DNA from: Flavobacteriales bacterium UBA7519
GTDB taxonomy: Bacteria; Bacteroidota; Bacteroidia; Flavobacteriales; Weeksellaceae
Length of the DNA: 28,307 nt
Assembly (NCBI GenBank): GCA_002476905.1
Contig: DLND01000039.1
Span: 1 to 28,307, forward strand
Reading direction: 5' to 3'
In this document: piece by piece, positions 1 through 7,227 of the stretch
How the letters are laid out: each line of letters begins with the position of its first letter
Numbering within the stretch: position 1 is the first letter of the stretch
Notes under the pieces: generated by a model
Seen by the model: the letters and a program-made list of their open reading frames with translations, nothing else
Database searches by the model: none
Told to the model about the DNA's origin: nothing
Translations under genes and position numbers: made by a program

Positions 1-176
1 TCAAAAACAATTTGAAAAAACAGGAATACCTTAATTTGATTTTCATCAACAATACGTGGGTTGAGGAAGTCTATATGTGTTCTTTGCGGGAATGCGACAC
101 AGATATCTACACGACGATTAAAACCGGTGTTGCTTTCACCAGCGAAAATGAAATTGCATTTCAAAACATCAAATAA
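1..176 (+). CDS. C-terminal fragment of an unidentified protein
   Basis: The window opens inside a reading frame whose first complete codon starts at base 3 and whose TAA stop is at 174-176, giving about 57 residues. The other two forward frames hit stops within the first 35 bases, so this is the only frame open throughout. The visible tail has a hydrophobic strand followed by an acidic and cysteine-containing segment (CSLRECDTD) and ends in ENEIAFQNIK. I do not recognise the family. The start lies outside the window. A strong promoter-like site for the next gene follows within 60 bases, so this gene probably ends its own transcription unit. Confidence 0.5.
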   Translation, partial: KNNLKKQEYLNLIFINNTWVEEVYMCSLRECDTDIYTTIKTGVAFTSENEIAFQNIK

Positions 177-203
177 AAATAATTCGCGCATCCATTTTAA
201 CCA

Positions 204-233
204 TTGAATTTTAAAGTTTAAAACTTATTTTTG
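204..233 (+). promoter_or_regulatory. Bacteroidetes-type promoter for the DUF808 gene
   Basis: TTG at 204-206, a 19-base spacer and TATTTTTG at 226-233 fit the Bacteroidetes consensus (-33 TTG, -7 TAnnTTTG). Transcription would start near 240, leaving about 10 bases of leader before the ATG at 251. Confidence 0.6.
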
Positions 234-250
234 TATAAAAATAAAAAGTT

Positions 251-1132
251 ATGGCTTCAGGATTCTTTGCAATCTTAGACGATATCGCGGCGCTGATGGA
301 CGACATCGCAGTAACCAGTAAACTAGCAACTAAAAAAACTGCCGGAATACTTGGCGATGACCTTGCAGTAAATGCAGAAAAGGCAACCGGATTTTTATCT
401 TCACGAGAAATCCCCGTTCTTTGGGCTATTACCAAAGGTTCTTTTATCAACAAGGTAATTATCATCCCATTTATATTTTTGCTGAAGTGGCTTTATGAGC
501 CTGCAATCACTTATATTTTGATTCTGGGTGGGATTTATTTGGCTTACGAAGGTGTAGAAAAAATCATCGAAATTCTTTTTCACAGGAATAAGAAAGGACA
601 CGAGGTTGTAGAAGAAAGCGCATTACCTGAAGAAGATGAGAACTCTGAAAAATCGAAAATCAGTTCGGCTATCAAAACAGACTTCATCCTTTCTTTGGAA
701 ATTGTCATCATCGCATTAGGAACCGTAATCGAAAAACAACATCCCCTTTTGACACAAATCTTGAGCGTTTCGTTTGTAGCTATTATTGCAACAATAGGCG
801 TTTACGGAATTGTAGCCTTGATTGTAAGAATGGATGACGCTGGATTTTTCTTAATGAAAAAATCTGGAAACAAAGGTTTTTTCTCTGGTCTTGGACAAGT
901 TTTGATTAAGGCTTTACCAATCGTTATCAAAATTCTTGGCGTTGTAGGAACAATCGCTTTGCTATTAGTTTCTGGCGAAATTTTCCTTCACAACATTGAT
1001 TATATTCATCATTTGCTTCCGGAAAATATCTTTTCTAAACTCGGATTAGGGATCGTTTTTGGGCTAGCTGCGGTTTTGGTAATGCTGGTTTTCAAGAAAA
1101 TAGTAAACTTAGTAAAACCTGCTAAAAAATAA
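251..1132 (+). CDS. DUF808 family inner-membrane protein (YedI-like)
   Basis: The protein has 293 residues and opens with MASGFFAILDDIAALMDDIA, the hallmark start of DUF808/YedI. The N-terminal third is followed by KTAGILGDDLAVNAEKATGF, also typical. About five or six hydrophobic segments are visible: two near residues 68-98, two near 145-190, and two near 220-290. A charged acidic loop near residues 118-135 separates the halves. The family is widespread and conserved but has no assigned biochemical function; it is predicted to sit in the inner membrane. Length matches the usual 290-330 residues. The start is supported by a promoter match ending 17 bases upstream. The next gene, rsmE, is in the same direction after a 138-bp gap that holds a repeat. 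Family assignment is secure; function is unknown. Confidence 0.88.
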   Translation: MASGFFAILDDIAALMDDIAVTSKLATKKTAGILGDDLAVNAEKATGFLSSREIPVLWAITKGSFINKVIIIPFIFLLKWLYEPAITYILILGGIYLAYEGVEKIIEILFHRNKKGHEVVEESALPEEDENSEKSKISSAIKTDFILSLEIVIIALGTVIEKQHPLLTQILSVSFVAIIATIGVYGIVALIVRMDDAGFFLMKKSGNKGFFSGLGQVLIKALPIVIKILGVVGTIALLLVSGEIFLHNIDYIHHLLPENIFSKLGLGIVFGLAAVLVMLVFKKIVNLVKPAKK

Positions 1133-1148
1133 ACAATGTGAAATTTCA

Positions 1149-1250
1149 AAACCACATAGACACAATAGTTGTAAGAATTTTGAAATAGAAAAGTAGAAAT
1201 AGCTATTTAAACTTTTTTATCCTGAAAAAACTTATGTGGCTATGTGGTTT
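1149..1250. repeat. Long-range inverted repeat with CACATAG arms
   Basis: The arms 1149-1164 and 1235-1250 pair over 16 bases with a single mismatch (A1160 opposite G1239). They carry AAACCACATAG on the left and CTATGTGGTTT on the right and enclose about 70 AT-rich bases. It fills most of the gap between the DUF808 gene and rsmE. Sequences with paired CACATAG/CTATGTG arms recur between genes in Flavobacterium and Chryseobacterium, from memory. Copy number in this genome cannot be seen here. It is followed by rsmE 20 bases later, so it would fold in the leader of any read-through transcript. Confidence 0.6.
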
Positions 1251-1270
1251 AATATAAAATCAAATATAAT

Positions 1271-1963
1271 ATGAAACTTTTCTTTGGACAGATTTTCCCT
1301 GAAATATTGATTGATTCTGATGAACAACAACACATCACCAAAGTTCTAAGAATGCGAGAAGGCGAAGAGATTTTCGTAACCGATGGCAATGGAAATCTGG
1401 CGAAAGGAAATCTAGTTTTTGAAGGCAAAAAAGTATCATTGGACGTTACCGAAATCAAACAAAATCTTCCCGATTTTTCACCAAAACTTCATATCGCAAT
1501 TGCACCAACAAAAAACATCGACAGAATCGAATTTTTTGTTGAAAAAGCTGTGGAAATGGGCATCTCAGAAATCAGTTTTATATTAACAGAAAAAACCGAA
1601 CGCAAGAATATCAGCATCGAAAAATTGCGGAAACTAGCTATTTCAGCATCGAAGCAAAGTCACCGATTTCATTTTCCAAAAGTCAATGATTTGATTAAGT
1701 TTTCTGACTATATGAAAAACCTTAATCCAGAAAATACTTTTGTTGCCCATTGTAATGAGAATTTGAAAAGAATTAACTTGAACGACATTCCAAATCTTGA
1801 AAATTATACTTTTCTAATTGGACCGGAAGGTGATTTTTCGGATAAAGAAATTCAATTATTAGCAGAAAAAGGAATTAAAGCGGTTTCATTAGGAAATCAA
1901 AGATTACGAACAGAAACTGCAGGAATTTTTGTTGCAGCTTGGAATTATGATAAGATGTTTTAA
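1271..1963 (+). CDS. rsmE: 16S rRNA (uracil1498-N3)-methyltransferase
   Basis: RsmE uses S-adenosylmethionine to methylate N3 of U1498 in 16S rRNA of the small subunit. The 230-residue protein has the expected length (about 230-250) and the SPOUT-fold signatures: the N-terminal PUA-like part with HITKVLRMREGEEI at residues 21-34, IGPEGDFS at residues 183-190, and LGNQRLRTETA near residues 208-218, which forms the knotted SAM-binding site. The ATG at 1271 gives the usual short start before the first beta strand. The stop codon overlaps, tail to tail, that of a second RNA methyltransferase on the minus strand. No separate promoter was found in the 138-bp gap, so co-transcription with the DUF808 gene is possible. 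Confidence 0.95.
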   Translation: MKLFFGQIFPEILIDSDEQQHITKVLRMREGEEIFVTDGNGNLAKGNLVFEGKKVSLDVTEIKQNLPDFSPKLHIAIAPTKNIDRIEFFVEKAVEMGISEISFILTEKTERKNISIEKLRKLAISASKQSHRFHFPKVNDLIKFSDYMKNLNPENTFVAHCNENLKRINLNDIPNLENYTFLIGPEGDFSDKEIQLLAEKGIKAVSLGNQRLRTETAGIFVAAWNYDKMF

Positions 1964-2622
1964 ATCTGATTCTCCCTCAAATATTTCTCCAAAATCATAT
2001 CGCCACTCGGAATTGAGTTTTTTGCCCAGCGAATTTTCATTTGAAGTAATTTTTCTTCGGAAAGTTTATAATCGATATCAGATTTTAGGAGTTTTTGTTT
2101 GAGTTCGTACATACAGATAGCGGCGGCAACAGAAACGTTGAAACTTCTGGTAAATCCAAACATTGGAATCGCTAAAGTCTCATCTGCGAAATCTAATAAT
2201 TCATCTGTAGTTCCCTCCCACTCTGTTCCGAAAACCAAAGCTAAAGGTTCTTCGATTTTATAATCAGGAAGCATTTTTGCATTGTTTTCTGCCGAAACCG
2301 CTACTATTTTATAACCTCTATTTTTGATGTTTTGTAAAGACTCTATTGTTCTTGGCATTTTCTCGACTTCTACCCAAGTATCTGCACCTTTTGTGACTTT
2401 TAAATTTGGTTCAAAGAAATTTTCTTTCTCCATCGCAATTACTTTGTGAAATCCACAAGCTTCTACAGAACGAACAATCGCCGCAGCATTTCGGAACTGA
2501 TAAATATCTTCCATTACAGGCAGAACGAAATCTGAACTTTCTTTGGAATAATGTTCGATTTTTTGGAAACGTTCGGGTGTTAGGAATTGTTGGAGATATT
2601 CGTAAGTGGATTCTAAGTTCAA
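1960..2622 (-). CDS. TrmH-like tRNA/rRNA 2'-O-methyltransferase (SpoU family)
   Basis: This 220-residue SPOUT-superfamily protein should transfer a methyl group from SAM to a ribose 2'-OH. The three SpoU motifs are visible in order: motif 1 as FRNAAAIVRSVEACGF near residues 43-58, motif 2 as VFGTEWEGTTDELL, and motif 3 as IPMFGFTRSFNVSVAAA. Motif 3 has the N-x-S-V-A-A-A core that binds SAM and dimerises. It is most like TrmH (Gm18 of tRNA), because TrmH shares the IPM...SxNVSVAAA form. The rRNA enzyme RlmB usually has an extra N-terminal substrate-binding domain, which is absent here. The gene stands alone on its strand and its stop overlaps that of rsmE. No clear -7 box was found upstream. 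The exact RNA target is inferred. Confidence 0.88.
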   Translation of the reverse strand: MNLESTYEYLQQFLTPERFQKIEHYSKESSDFVLPVMEDIYQFRNAAAIVRSVEACGFHKVIAMEKENFFEPNLKVTKGADTWVEVEKMPRTIESLQNIKNRGYKIVAVSAENNAKMLPDYKIEEPLALVFGTEWEGTTDELLDFADETLAIPMFGFTRSFNVSVAAAICMYELKQKLLKSDIDYKLSEEKLLQMKIRWAKNSIPSGDMILEKYLRENQI

Positions 2623-2676
2623 GGTTTTGGGTTTAAATTAAGTTGCAAATTTCGGGATTTTTCTTTTTATAAAATG

Positions 2677-2795
2677 TAGATTTTAACGCAAAGTCTGCAA
2701 AGATTTTTTTGAAATTATTGAAAATATTTTTAGGTTCGCAAAGATGCTTCGACAGGCTCAGCATAGACTACAAGCTCAACAAAGTAATATAAATA
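2677..2795. repeat. Intergenic repeat block with GCAAAG copies and a CTTCGACAGGCTCAG core
   Basis: Between the TrmH-like gene and yidC lies a run with repeated GCAAAG (near 2680, 2690 and 2738) followed by a CTTCGACAGGCTCAG core near 2749-2763 and the related CAAGCTCAAC at about 2771-2780. Both pieces resemble short intergenic repeats I know from many Flavobacteriia genomes. No reading frame here looks real. The copies suggest a composite of dispersed repeats. Confidence 0.45.
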
Positions 2796-2834
2796 ATTAT
2801 GATAAATTATATTTTTTGACAAATATTGAACAAA

Positions 2835-2925
2835 GGCGTCAGCGCGTAAGTGATTGCAGCGGCATCCTTTTTCTGGATTGGGAAAAGCCTTGGCAGAAAA
2901 AGATATAGCGGAAAGCACGGCCCGC
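2835..2925 (-). repeat. Dispersed hairpin element with CCGCT boxes (copy 1)
   Basis: Read on the minus strand, downstream of yidC, this element runs GTGCTTTCCGCTATATC, then a stem arm CTTTTTCTG, a loop, the other arm CAGAAAAAG, then GATGCCGCTGCAATC. The arms pair over 9 bases and two CCGCT boxes flank the stem. The same layout occurs downstream of the DUF1569 gene at about 7228-7303. I recall near-identical blocks between genes in Chryseobacterium genomes. It holds only a spurious ORF (2730-2918 minus). Whether it is a structured RNA, a terminator-like element or a mobile repeat is not shown by the sequence. Confidence 0.5.
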
Positions 2926-2967
2926 TTGTAAGATTGGCTTTTTGCAAAATGCTAATCTTACAAAGGG
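2921..2967. repeat. Strong hairpin at the edge of the intergenic repeat
   Basis: TTGTAAGATT at 2926-2935 pairs perfectly with AATCTTACAA at 2954-2963, and GGC (2936-2938) pairs with GCT (2951-2953) using one wobble. This gives a 13-bp stem around a 12-base loop. CCC at 2921-2923 and GGG at 2965-2967 can extend it across a small internal loop. There is no T-run on the plus side, so it is not a standard terminator for the plus strand. It directly abuts the CCGCT element and may be part of the same unit. Confidence 0.6.
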
Positions 2968-2980
2968 ATACGCCCCAATA

Positions 2981-3004
2981 AAAAAAGCGGTAAAAAATTA
3001 CCGC
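2981..3004 (-). terminator. Rho-independent terminator of yidC
   Basis: GCGGTAA at 2987-2993 and TTACCGC at 2998-3004 form a perfect 7-bp stem around a 4-base loop, ten bases after the yidC stop. On the minus strand the stem is followed by TTTTTTTATTGG. Confidence 0.85.
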
Positions 3005-3013
3005 CTCTATTAT

Positions 3014-4801
3014 TTATTTCTTTTTGTTTCTAGCTTGCTCTTGCAATTTTTGCTGCTCTTGCGCTTTCTCCATCATTTCTCTCATTCTTTTCTGGAAAGT
3101 TCCTTCTTTCTTAGGTTCTTTCTTTTTGTTTTCCTGAATCTGAGCGTGGATTTTCTTCTCATCCAAGATGAAATATTTAATCACCAAGATTATTACAATG
3201 TTAATCGCATTGGATACGAAATAATACCAAGATAAACCTGACGCAGAACTGTTCAAGAAGAACAAGAACGTGATTGGGAAGATGTACATCAAGACTTTCA
3301 TATTCGGCATCCCTTCTTGTTGAGGCTGCTGAATGTTACCTGAAGTCATAATCGTATAAATCAAAATCACAACGGTACAAGCCAAAGCAAAAACACTCAG
3401 GTGATTTCCTAACAAAGGAATGTTGGTTCCCCAACTGATGATATCGTCATAAGCTGTCAAATCGGGAACGAACCAGAAGCTTTTCCCTCTAAGGTCGAGC
3501 ATATTAGGGAAGAAACGGAATAGTGCGTAGAACAACGGAATCTGAACCAACGCCGGTAAACAACCTGCCATTTGATTCACGCCGGCCTTTCGGTAGACCG
3601 CCATTGTTTCCTGTTGTTTTTTCATCGGGTCAGCGTCCTTGAATTTGGCATTCACCTCATCAATTTCCGGGCGAATAACCTTCATCATCGCGCTCAATTT
3701 GTGCTGTTTGAACATTACCGGAGACAAAATCAATTTTACAATAATTGTCATCCAGAAGATTGCCCAACCTGCTGCAATTCCCCATCCTGAAATCAAGTTA
3801 TACAACGGAATGAAAACATATCTGTTCAATGAGCCGATGAATGACCAACCAAGCGGAAGAATCTCATCAAAGTTTTTGTCATAAGACTTCAATAACTCGA
3901 TGTCCAAAGGCATAAAGTACCAAGTGAACTCTTGATTCAACTCATTTCCCGCCAAGTTGACTTGACCATTATAGTTGAATTTCTTCAAATATTCACCTTC
4001 AGGAATAGCTTCCTGAAAACCTTTTGATTTTGTGAATCCATTTTTAGCTTCGATAACCGCTGCGAAGAACTGTTGTTTTACACCAATCCAGTTCAGCGTT
4101 TCGTCCGGCTCATCCATATCAGAACGAGCGTCGTAATCGTAATCTTTATAATTGTTGAATGCATAAGAAAACTCGGTGTGAGTCTCTTCCTGCGAGCGTC
4201 CTTTTTCAGCACCTCTTACATTATAATTCCAAATAAAATTGGCTTTACCGTCATTCACGATGCTAGCCAAACCTTGCGTTTTAACTTGGAAATCTAATGT
4301 ATATTTTGGCTTCAACGTATAAATGAATTGAATAACGGCATTCCCTACTTTTGAACTCAATGTCACAACATTTCCTGCAACTTGTGGTACAAAAACCAAA
4401 TCCTTAGTATTGAAAACCTTACCTGATTTATCTTTGAACTGAAAACCGTAACTCGCATTGTTGTTGCTAAAAAGGTACAATGGTTTTCCACCAAATGCCT
4501 CGAATTTATTCAGTCTTACAGAACTCAATTGCCCACCAACGCTAGAGAACTCAAGAGATAACTCATCATTCTGAAGATTAACTTTCTGAACAGAATTAGG
4601 TGTTACTGTAGCTGCATTTAAGTTGGTTGCTGCAGGTTTAGATTTTGTAGTCTGCTCTGTTTTTTTAGCTTCTAGCGCTAACTTTTCTTGTTCGGCTTGT
4701 GCATTTCGGTTTTGGAAATAAAACATAAAACCGATAAGAATCATAGAAAAAATACCGAAGCTAATCAGTTGTTTTTTGTCTAATCCGTTGTTTTGTTGCA
4801 T
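3014..4801 (-). CDS. yidC: Membrane protein insertase YidC
   Basis: YidC inserts and folds proteins in the inner membrane, alone or with the Sec translocon. From the ATG at 4801 the protein has 595 residues: an N-terminal membrane anchor (residues about 13-29), a large periplasmic beta-rich domain as in Gram-negative YidC, and the conserved C-terminal insertase core with five membrane helices. Core motifs include YVFIPLYNLISGWG, the cytoplasmic loop FKDADPMKKQQETM, and GCLPALVQIPLFYALF. A lysine (TIIVKLILSP) stands where E. coli has the groove arginine R366. The tail is strongly basic (ends in ARNKKK), which suits ribosome binding. I prefer 4801 because the extra 26 residues from a start at 4879 are encoded by leader repeats and cross the likely -7 box. 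Upstream pyrG is in the same direction. Confidence 0.96.
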   Translation of the reverse strand: MQQNNGLDKKQLISFGIFSMILIGFMFYFQNRNAQAEQEKLALEAKKTEQTTKSKPAATNLNAATVTPNSVQKVNLQNDELSLEFSSVGGQLSSVRLNKFEAFGGKPLYLFSNNNASYGFQFKDKSGKVFNTKDLVFVPQVAGNVVTLSSKVGNAVIQFIYTLKPKYTLDFQVKTQGLASIVNDGKANFIWNYNVRGAEKGRSQEETHTEFSYAFNNYKDYDYDARSDMDEPDETLNWIGVKQQFFAAVIEAKNGFTKSKGFQEAIPEGEYLKKFNYNGQVNLAGNELNQEFTWYFMPLDIELLKSYDKNFDEILPLGWSFIGSLNRYVFIPLYNLISGWGIAAGWAIFWMTIIVKLILSPVMFKQHKLSAMMKVIRPEIDEVNAKFKDADPMKKQQETMAVYRKAGVNQMAGCLPALVQIPLFYALFRFFPNMLDLRGKSFWFVPDLTAYDDIISWGTNIPLLGNHLSVFALACTVVILIYTIMTSGNIQQPQQEGMPNMKVLMYIFPITFLFFLNSSASGLSWYYFVSNAINIVIILVIKYFILDEKKIHAQIQENKKKEPKKEGTFQKRMREMMEKAQEQQKLQEQARNKKK

Positions 4802-4812
4802 TATAGAATTGA

Positions 4813-4840
4813 GTTTAAAGTTTAAAGTTTGAAGTTGACA
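4813..4840. repeat. Heptamer tandem repeat in the yidC leader
   Basis: On the plus strand GTTTAAA occurs at 4813-4819 and 4820-4826, followed by the variants GTTTGAA (4827-4833) and GTTGACA (4834-4840). The array sits 12 bases upstream of the yidC start, within its predicted 5' leader. Confidence 0.7.
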
Positions 4841-4876
4841 AATGATCTCAAATTTCAAATCTTTTATTTTGGTCTG

Positions 4877-4884
4877 CAAAAATA
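4877..4884 (-). promoter_or_regulatory. Possible -7 box for yidC
   Basis: The minus strand reads TATTTTTG here, an exact TAnnTTTG match about 75 bases upstream of the yidC start. No TTG was found at the expected -33 distance, so this is a partial match only. Confidence 0.35.
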
Positions 4885-4915
4885 GGATTTATTTTTCAGA
4901 TTCCGTTATAAAGAC

Positions 4916-4946
4916 GAATGGCTCAAGGAAATACTTTGAGCCATTC
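4916..4946 (-). terminator. Probable terminator downstream of pyrG
   Basis: GAATGGCTCAA at 4916-4926 pairs perfectly with TTGAGCCATTC at 4936-4946, an 11-bp stem that begins six bases after the pyrG stop. On the minus strand it is followed by a weak T-tract (GTCTTTATAA), so termination may be partial and some read-through into yidC is possible. Confidence 0.6.
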
Positions 4947-4952
4947 ATTAAT

Positions 4953-6566
4953 TTATTTTTTGTTTTTAACTGTTGCGTTGATAAAAGCTTTGAAAAGTGG
5001 GTGCGGTGTAGCAACCGTACTCTTATATTCAGGATGATACTGGACACCAATGTAAAACGGGTGATCTTTCAGTTCCAAAGTTTCTACCAAATCCGTTTCT
5101 GGGTTCAATCCTGTTGGAACAAGACCTTTATCTTCGAAGTCTTTCTTGTAATCGCTATTGAACTCATATCTGTGACGATGACGCTCTGAAATAGTTTTTG
5201 CACCATAAACCTCAGCCAATTTTGAACCTTGTTTCAAAGCACATTTCCAAGCGCCAAGACGCATTGTTCCGCCTTTTTCTACAACATTTTTCTGTTCTTC
5301 CATCAAAGAAATTACTGGATCTGGCGTAGAAGTATCAAATTCCATACTGTTGGCTTTTGCCAATCCTAATACATTTCTAGCAAACTCAATGGTCATAATC
5401 TGCATTCCTAGACAGATTCCCAGTAATGGAACTTTGTTCTCTCTGGCATACTTAGCCGCCTGGATTTTACCTTCAATTCCTCTATCTCCGAAACCTGGCG
5501 CAATCAAAATCCCATCAACGCCTGATAATAATTTTTCAGCACCTTCTTGTTCGATATCTCCACTGTAAACCCATCTTATTTTGACTTCGGTTTCTAAATC
5601 TGCTCCTGCATGGATAAATGCTTCTGCGATAGATTTATAAGAATCCTGAAGAGACACATATTTCCCAACCAAAGCGATTTCTACACTTTTCTTAGGATTT
5701 TTATATTTCTTCAGAAATGATTTCCAATCTTTTAGATTAACATCTTTTCCCACCGGCAAATTCAGCTCTTTAAGAACTACTTCATCAAAATTTTGTTTTT
5801 GAAGATACAGAGGCACTTCATAAATGGTGTCCATATCTATACATTCAATCACATTATCCAATCCTACGTTGCAGAACTGTGCAAGTTTAGCGCGTAAATC
5901 TTTTGGAATGGAATGTTCAGTTCTGCAAACCAAAACATCCGCCTGAATCCCACTTTCCATCAACTGGCGCACCGAATGTTGAGAAGGTTTTGTTTTCAAT
6001 TCCCCACTCGATGATAAATAAGGCAGCAAAGTTAAATGGATAACCATAGAATTGTTCTTACCTAATTCCCATTGCAATTGGCGAACACTTTCTATGTAAG
6101 GAAGAGATTCTATATCACCGACTGTCCCTCCAATTTCTGTAATAATGATGTCATAATCCTTTTTGGAAAGCATCTTTATTCTGCGTTTGATTTCGTTGGT
6201 AATGTGTGGAATAACTTGAACTGTTTTCCCAAGAAAATCACCTTTACGCTCCTTTTCAATAACAGTTTGGTAGATTTTTCCGGTTGTAACGTTGTTGTTT
6301 TGTGAGGTTGGAGAATCCAAGAATCTCTCGTAATGTCCAAGATCTAGATCTGTTTCTGCGCCGTCTTCGGTCACATAACATTCACCGTGTTCATAAGGAT
6401 TAAGGGTTCCGGGATCAATGTTGATATAAGGGTCCAATTTCTGGATGGTAACTTTGAAACCGCGGGATTTTAGAAGAAGCCCCAAAGAAGCGGAAACAAT
6501 ACCTTTACCAAGTGACGATGTTACACCTCCTGTTACGAAGATGTATTTCGTTTCTTTTTTACTCAT
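4953..6566 (-). CDS. pyrG: CTP synthase (glutamine-hydrolysing)
   Basis: PyrG makes CTP from UTP with ATP and glutamine, the last step of pyrimidine nucleotide synthesis in the cytosol. From the ATG at 6566 it has 537 residues, the usual length. The N-terminal synthetase domain carries FVTGGVTSSLGKG (residues 10-22), KLDPYINIDPGTLNP and EIGGTVGDIESLPY. The C-terminal class I glutamine amidotransferase domain has the nucleophile motif LGICLGMQ and the His-Glu pair in GVQYHPEYKS near the end. An upstream ATG at 6584 would add six residues, but it overlaps the -7 promoter box, so the start MSKKETKYIF is preferred. It is followed by a hairpin and then yidC in the same direction. I believe this order is common in Flavobacteriia. 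Confidence 0.97.
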   Translation of the reverse strand: MSKKETKYIFVTGGVTSSLGKGIVSASLGLLLKSRGFKVTIQKLDPYINIDPGTLNPYEHGECYVTEDGAETDLDLGHYERFLDSPTSQNNNVTTGKIYQTVIEKERKGDFLGKTVQVIPHITNEIKRRIKMLSKKDYDIIITEIGGTVGDIESLPYIESVRQLQWELGKNNSMVIHLTLLPYLSSSGELKTKPSQHSVRQLMESGIQADVLVCRTEHSIPKDLRAKLAQFCNVGLDNVIECIDMDTIYEVPLYLQKQNFDEVVLKELNLPVGKDVNLKDWKSFLKKYKNPKKSVEIALVGKYVSLQDSYKSIAEAFIHAGADLETEVKIRWVYSGDIEQEGAEKLLSGVDGILIAPGFGDRGIEGKIQAAKYARENKVPLLGICLGMQIMTIEFARNVLGLAKANSMEFDTSTPDPVISLMEEQKNVVEKGGTMRLGAWKCALKQGSKLAEVYGAKTISERHRHRYEFNSDYKKDFEDKGLVPTGLNPETDLVETLELKDHPFYIGVQYHPEYKSTVATPHPLFKAFINATVKNKK

Positions 6567-6581
6567 TAGATTAGGTTTGTG

Positions 6582-6613
6582 CAAAGTTAAAATATATTGT
6601 GATAACTCACAAA
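6582..6613 (-). promoter_or_regulatory. Bacteroidetes-type promoter for pyrG
   Basis: On the minus strand TTTG (6613-6610), a 20-base spacer and TAACTTTG (6589-6582) match both halves of the Bacteroidetes promoter. The start of transcription would be near 6576, about ten bases before the pyrG ATG at 6566. Confidence 0.65.
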
Positions 6614-6724
6614 CATAGGATGATTCTTCATATTGAAATTGAATTTGCTAATTCATAAAAATTTTCAATTAGCTCAATTTCATTTTATAATTTTAAAACG
6701 AAACGATTTAAGATCTTTTGTAAT

Positions 6725-6732
6725 TATCTTTG
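6725..6732 (+). promoter_or_regulatory. Possible -7 box for the DUF1569 gene
   Basis: TATCTTTG is an exact TAnnTTTG match, 28 bases before the ATG at 6761. No clear TTG stands at the -33 distance. Confidence 0.4.
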
Positions 6733-6760
6733 CTTATTCAATTAATAATAGCAGCTATTT

Positions 6761-7216
6761 ATGAAGAACATATTTGATCAAAACGATACCATCCACCTCA
6801 TCAAGAGAATCAATAGCCTAACGCAAGATTCATTTCCGAAATGGGGAGTCATGTCGGTAGATAAAATGCTTGCTCATTGCAATGTAACCTACGAACTGAT
6901 TTACGAACCAGAAAAGCACAAGAAACCGACTCTCATTAATAAATGGCTCTTAAAAACGTTCGTTAAGCCAAAAGCAACCAACGAAATCCCTTACAAACCC
7001 AACCTTCCAACAGCTGCGATGTTTGTAATTACCGATTCAAAAAACTTTGAAGAAGAGAAAAAACGTTTGATAGGTTTTATTCAGAAAACTCAGCAACTGG
7101 GATCAGAAGCTTTCGAGGGAAAAGAAAGTTCCAACTTTGGGAAACTAACATCCAAGGAATGGAATAATATGATGGCAAAACATCTGGATCATCATCTGAC
7201 TCAGTTTGGAGTCTGA
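6761..7216 (+). CDS. DinB-superfamily protein, DUF1569
   Basis: The 151-residue protein matches the DUF1569 branch of the DinB-like four-helix metal-binding superfamily. Visible signatures are W-x-x-M-x-x-x-K-M-L-A-H-C near residues 28-40, FGKLTSKEW near residues 126-134, and the terminal MAKHLDHHLTQFG. The histidines in AHC and in the HLDHH region are the expected metal ligands of the fold. It has no signal peptide or membrane segment and should be cytosolic. Related proteins are often linked to thiol or stress chemistry, but no reaction is established for this branch. It stands between the divergent pyrG and a hairpin element. Nothing nearby reveals its role. Confidence 0.82.
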   Translation: MKNIFDQNDTIHLIKRINSLTQDSFPKWGVMSVDKMLAHCNVTYELIYEPEKHKKPTLINKWLLKTFVKPKATNEIPYKPNLPTAAMFVITDSKNFEEEKKRLIGFIQKTQQLGSEAFEGKESSNFGKLTSKEWNNMMAKHLDHHLTQFGV

Positions 7217-7227
7217 TTTTTTTTGTC

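Noticed and set aside
2730..2918. Minus-strand ORF of 62 codons starting MLSAISFSAKAF
   Set aside because: It lies wholly within the repeat and hairpin region, has no promoter or partner, and its reading frame is explained by the dispersed element.
4802..4879. N-terminal extension of yidC by 26 residues
   Set aside because: The extra residues come from AT-rich leader repeats, cross the -7 box and do not fit the family; MQQNNGLDKKQ at 4801 is the normal start.
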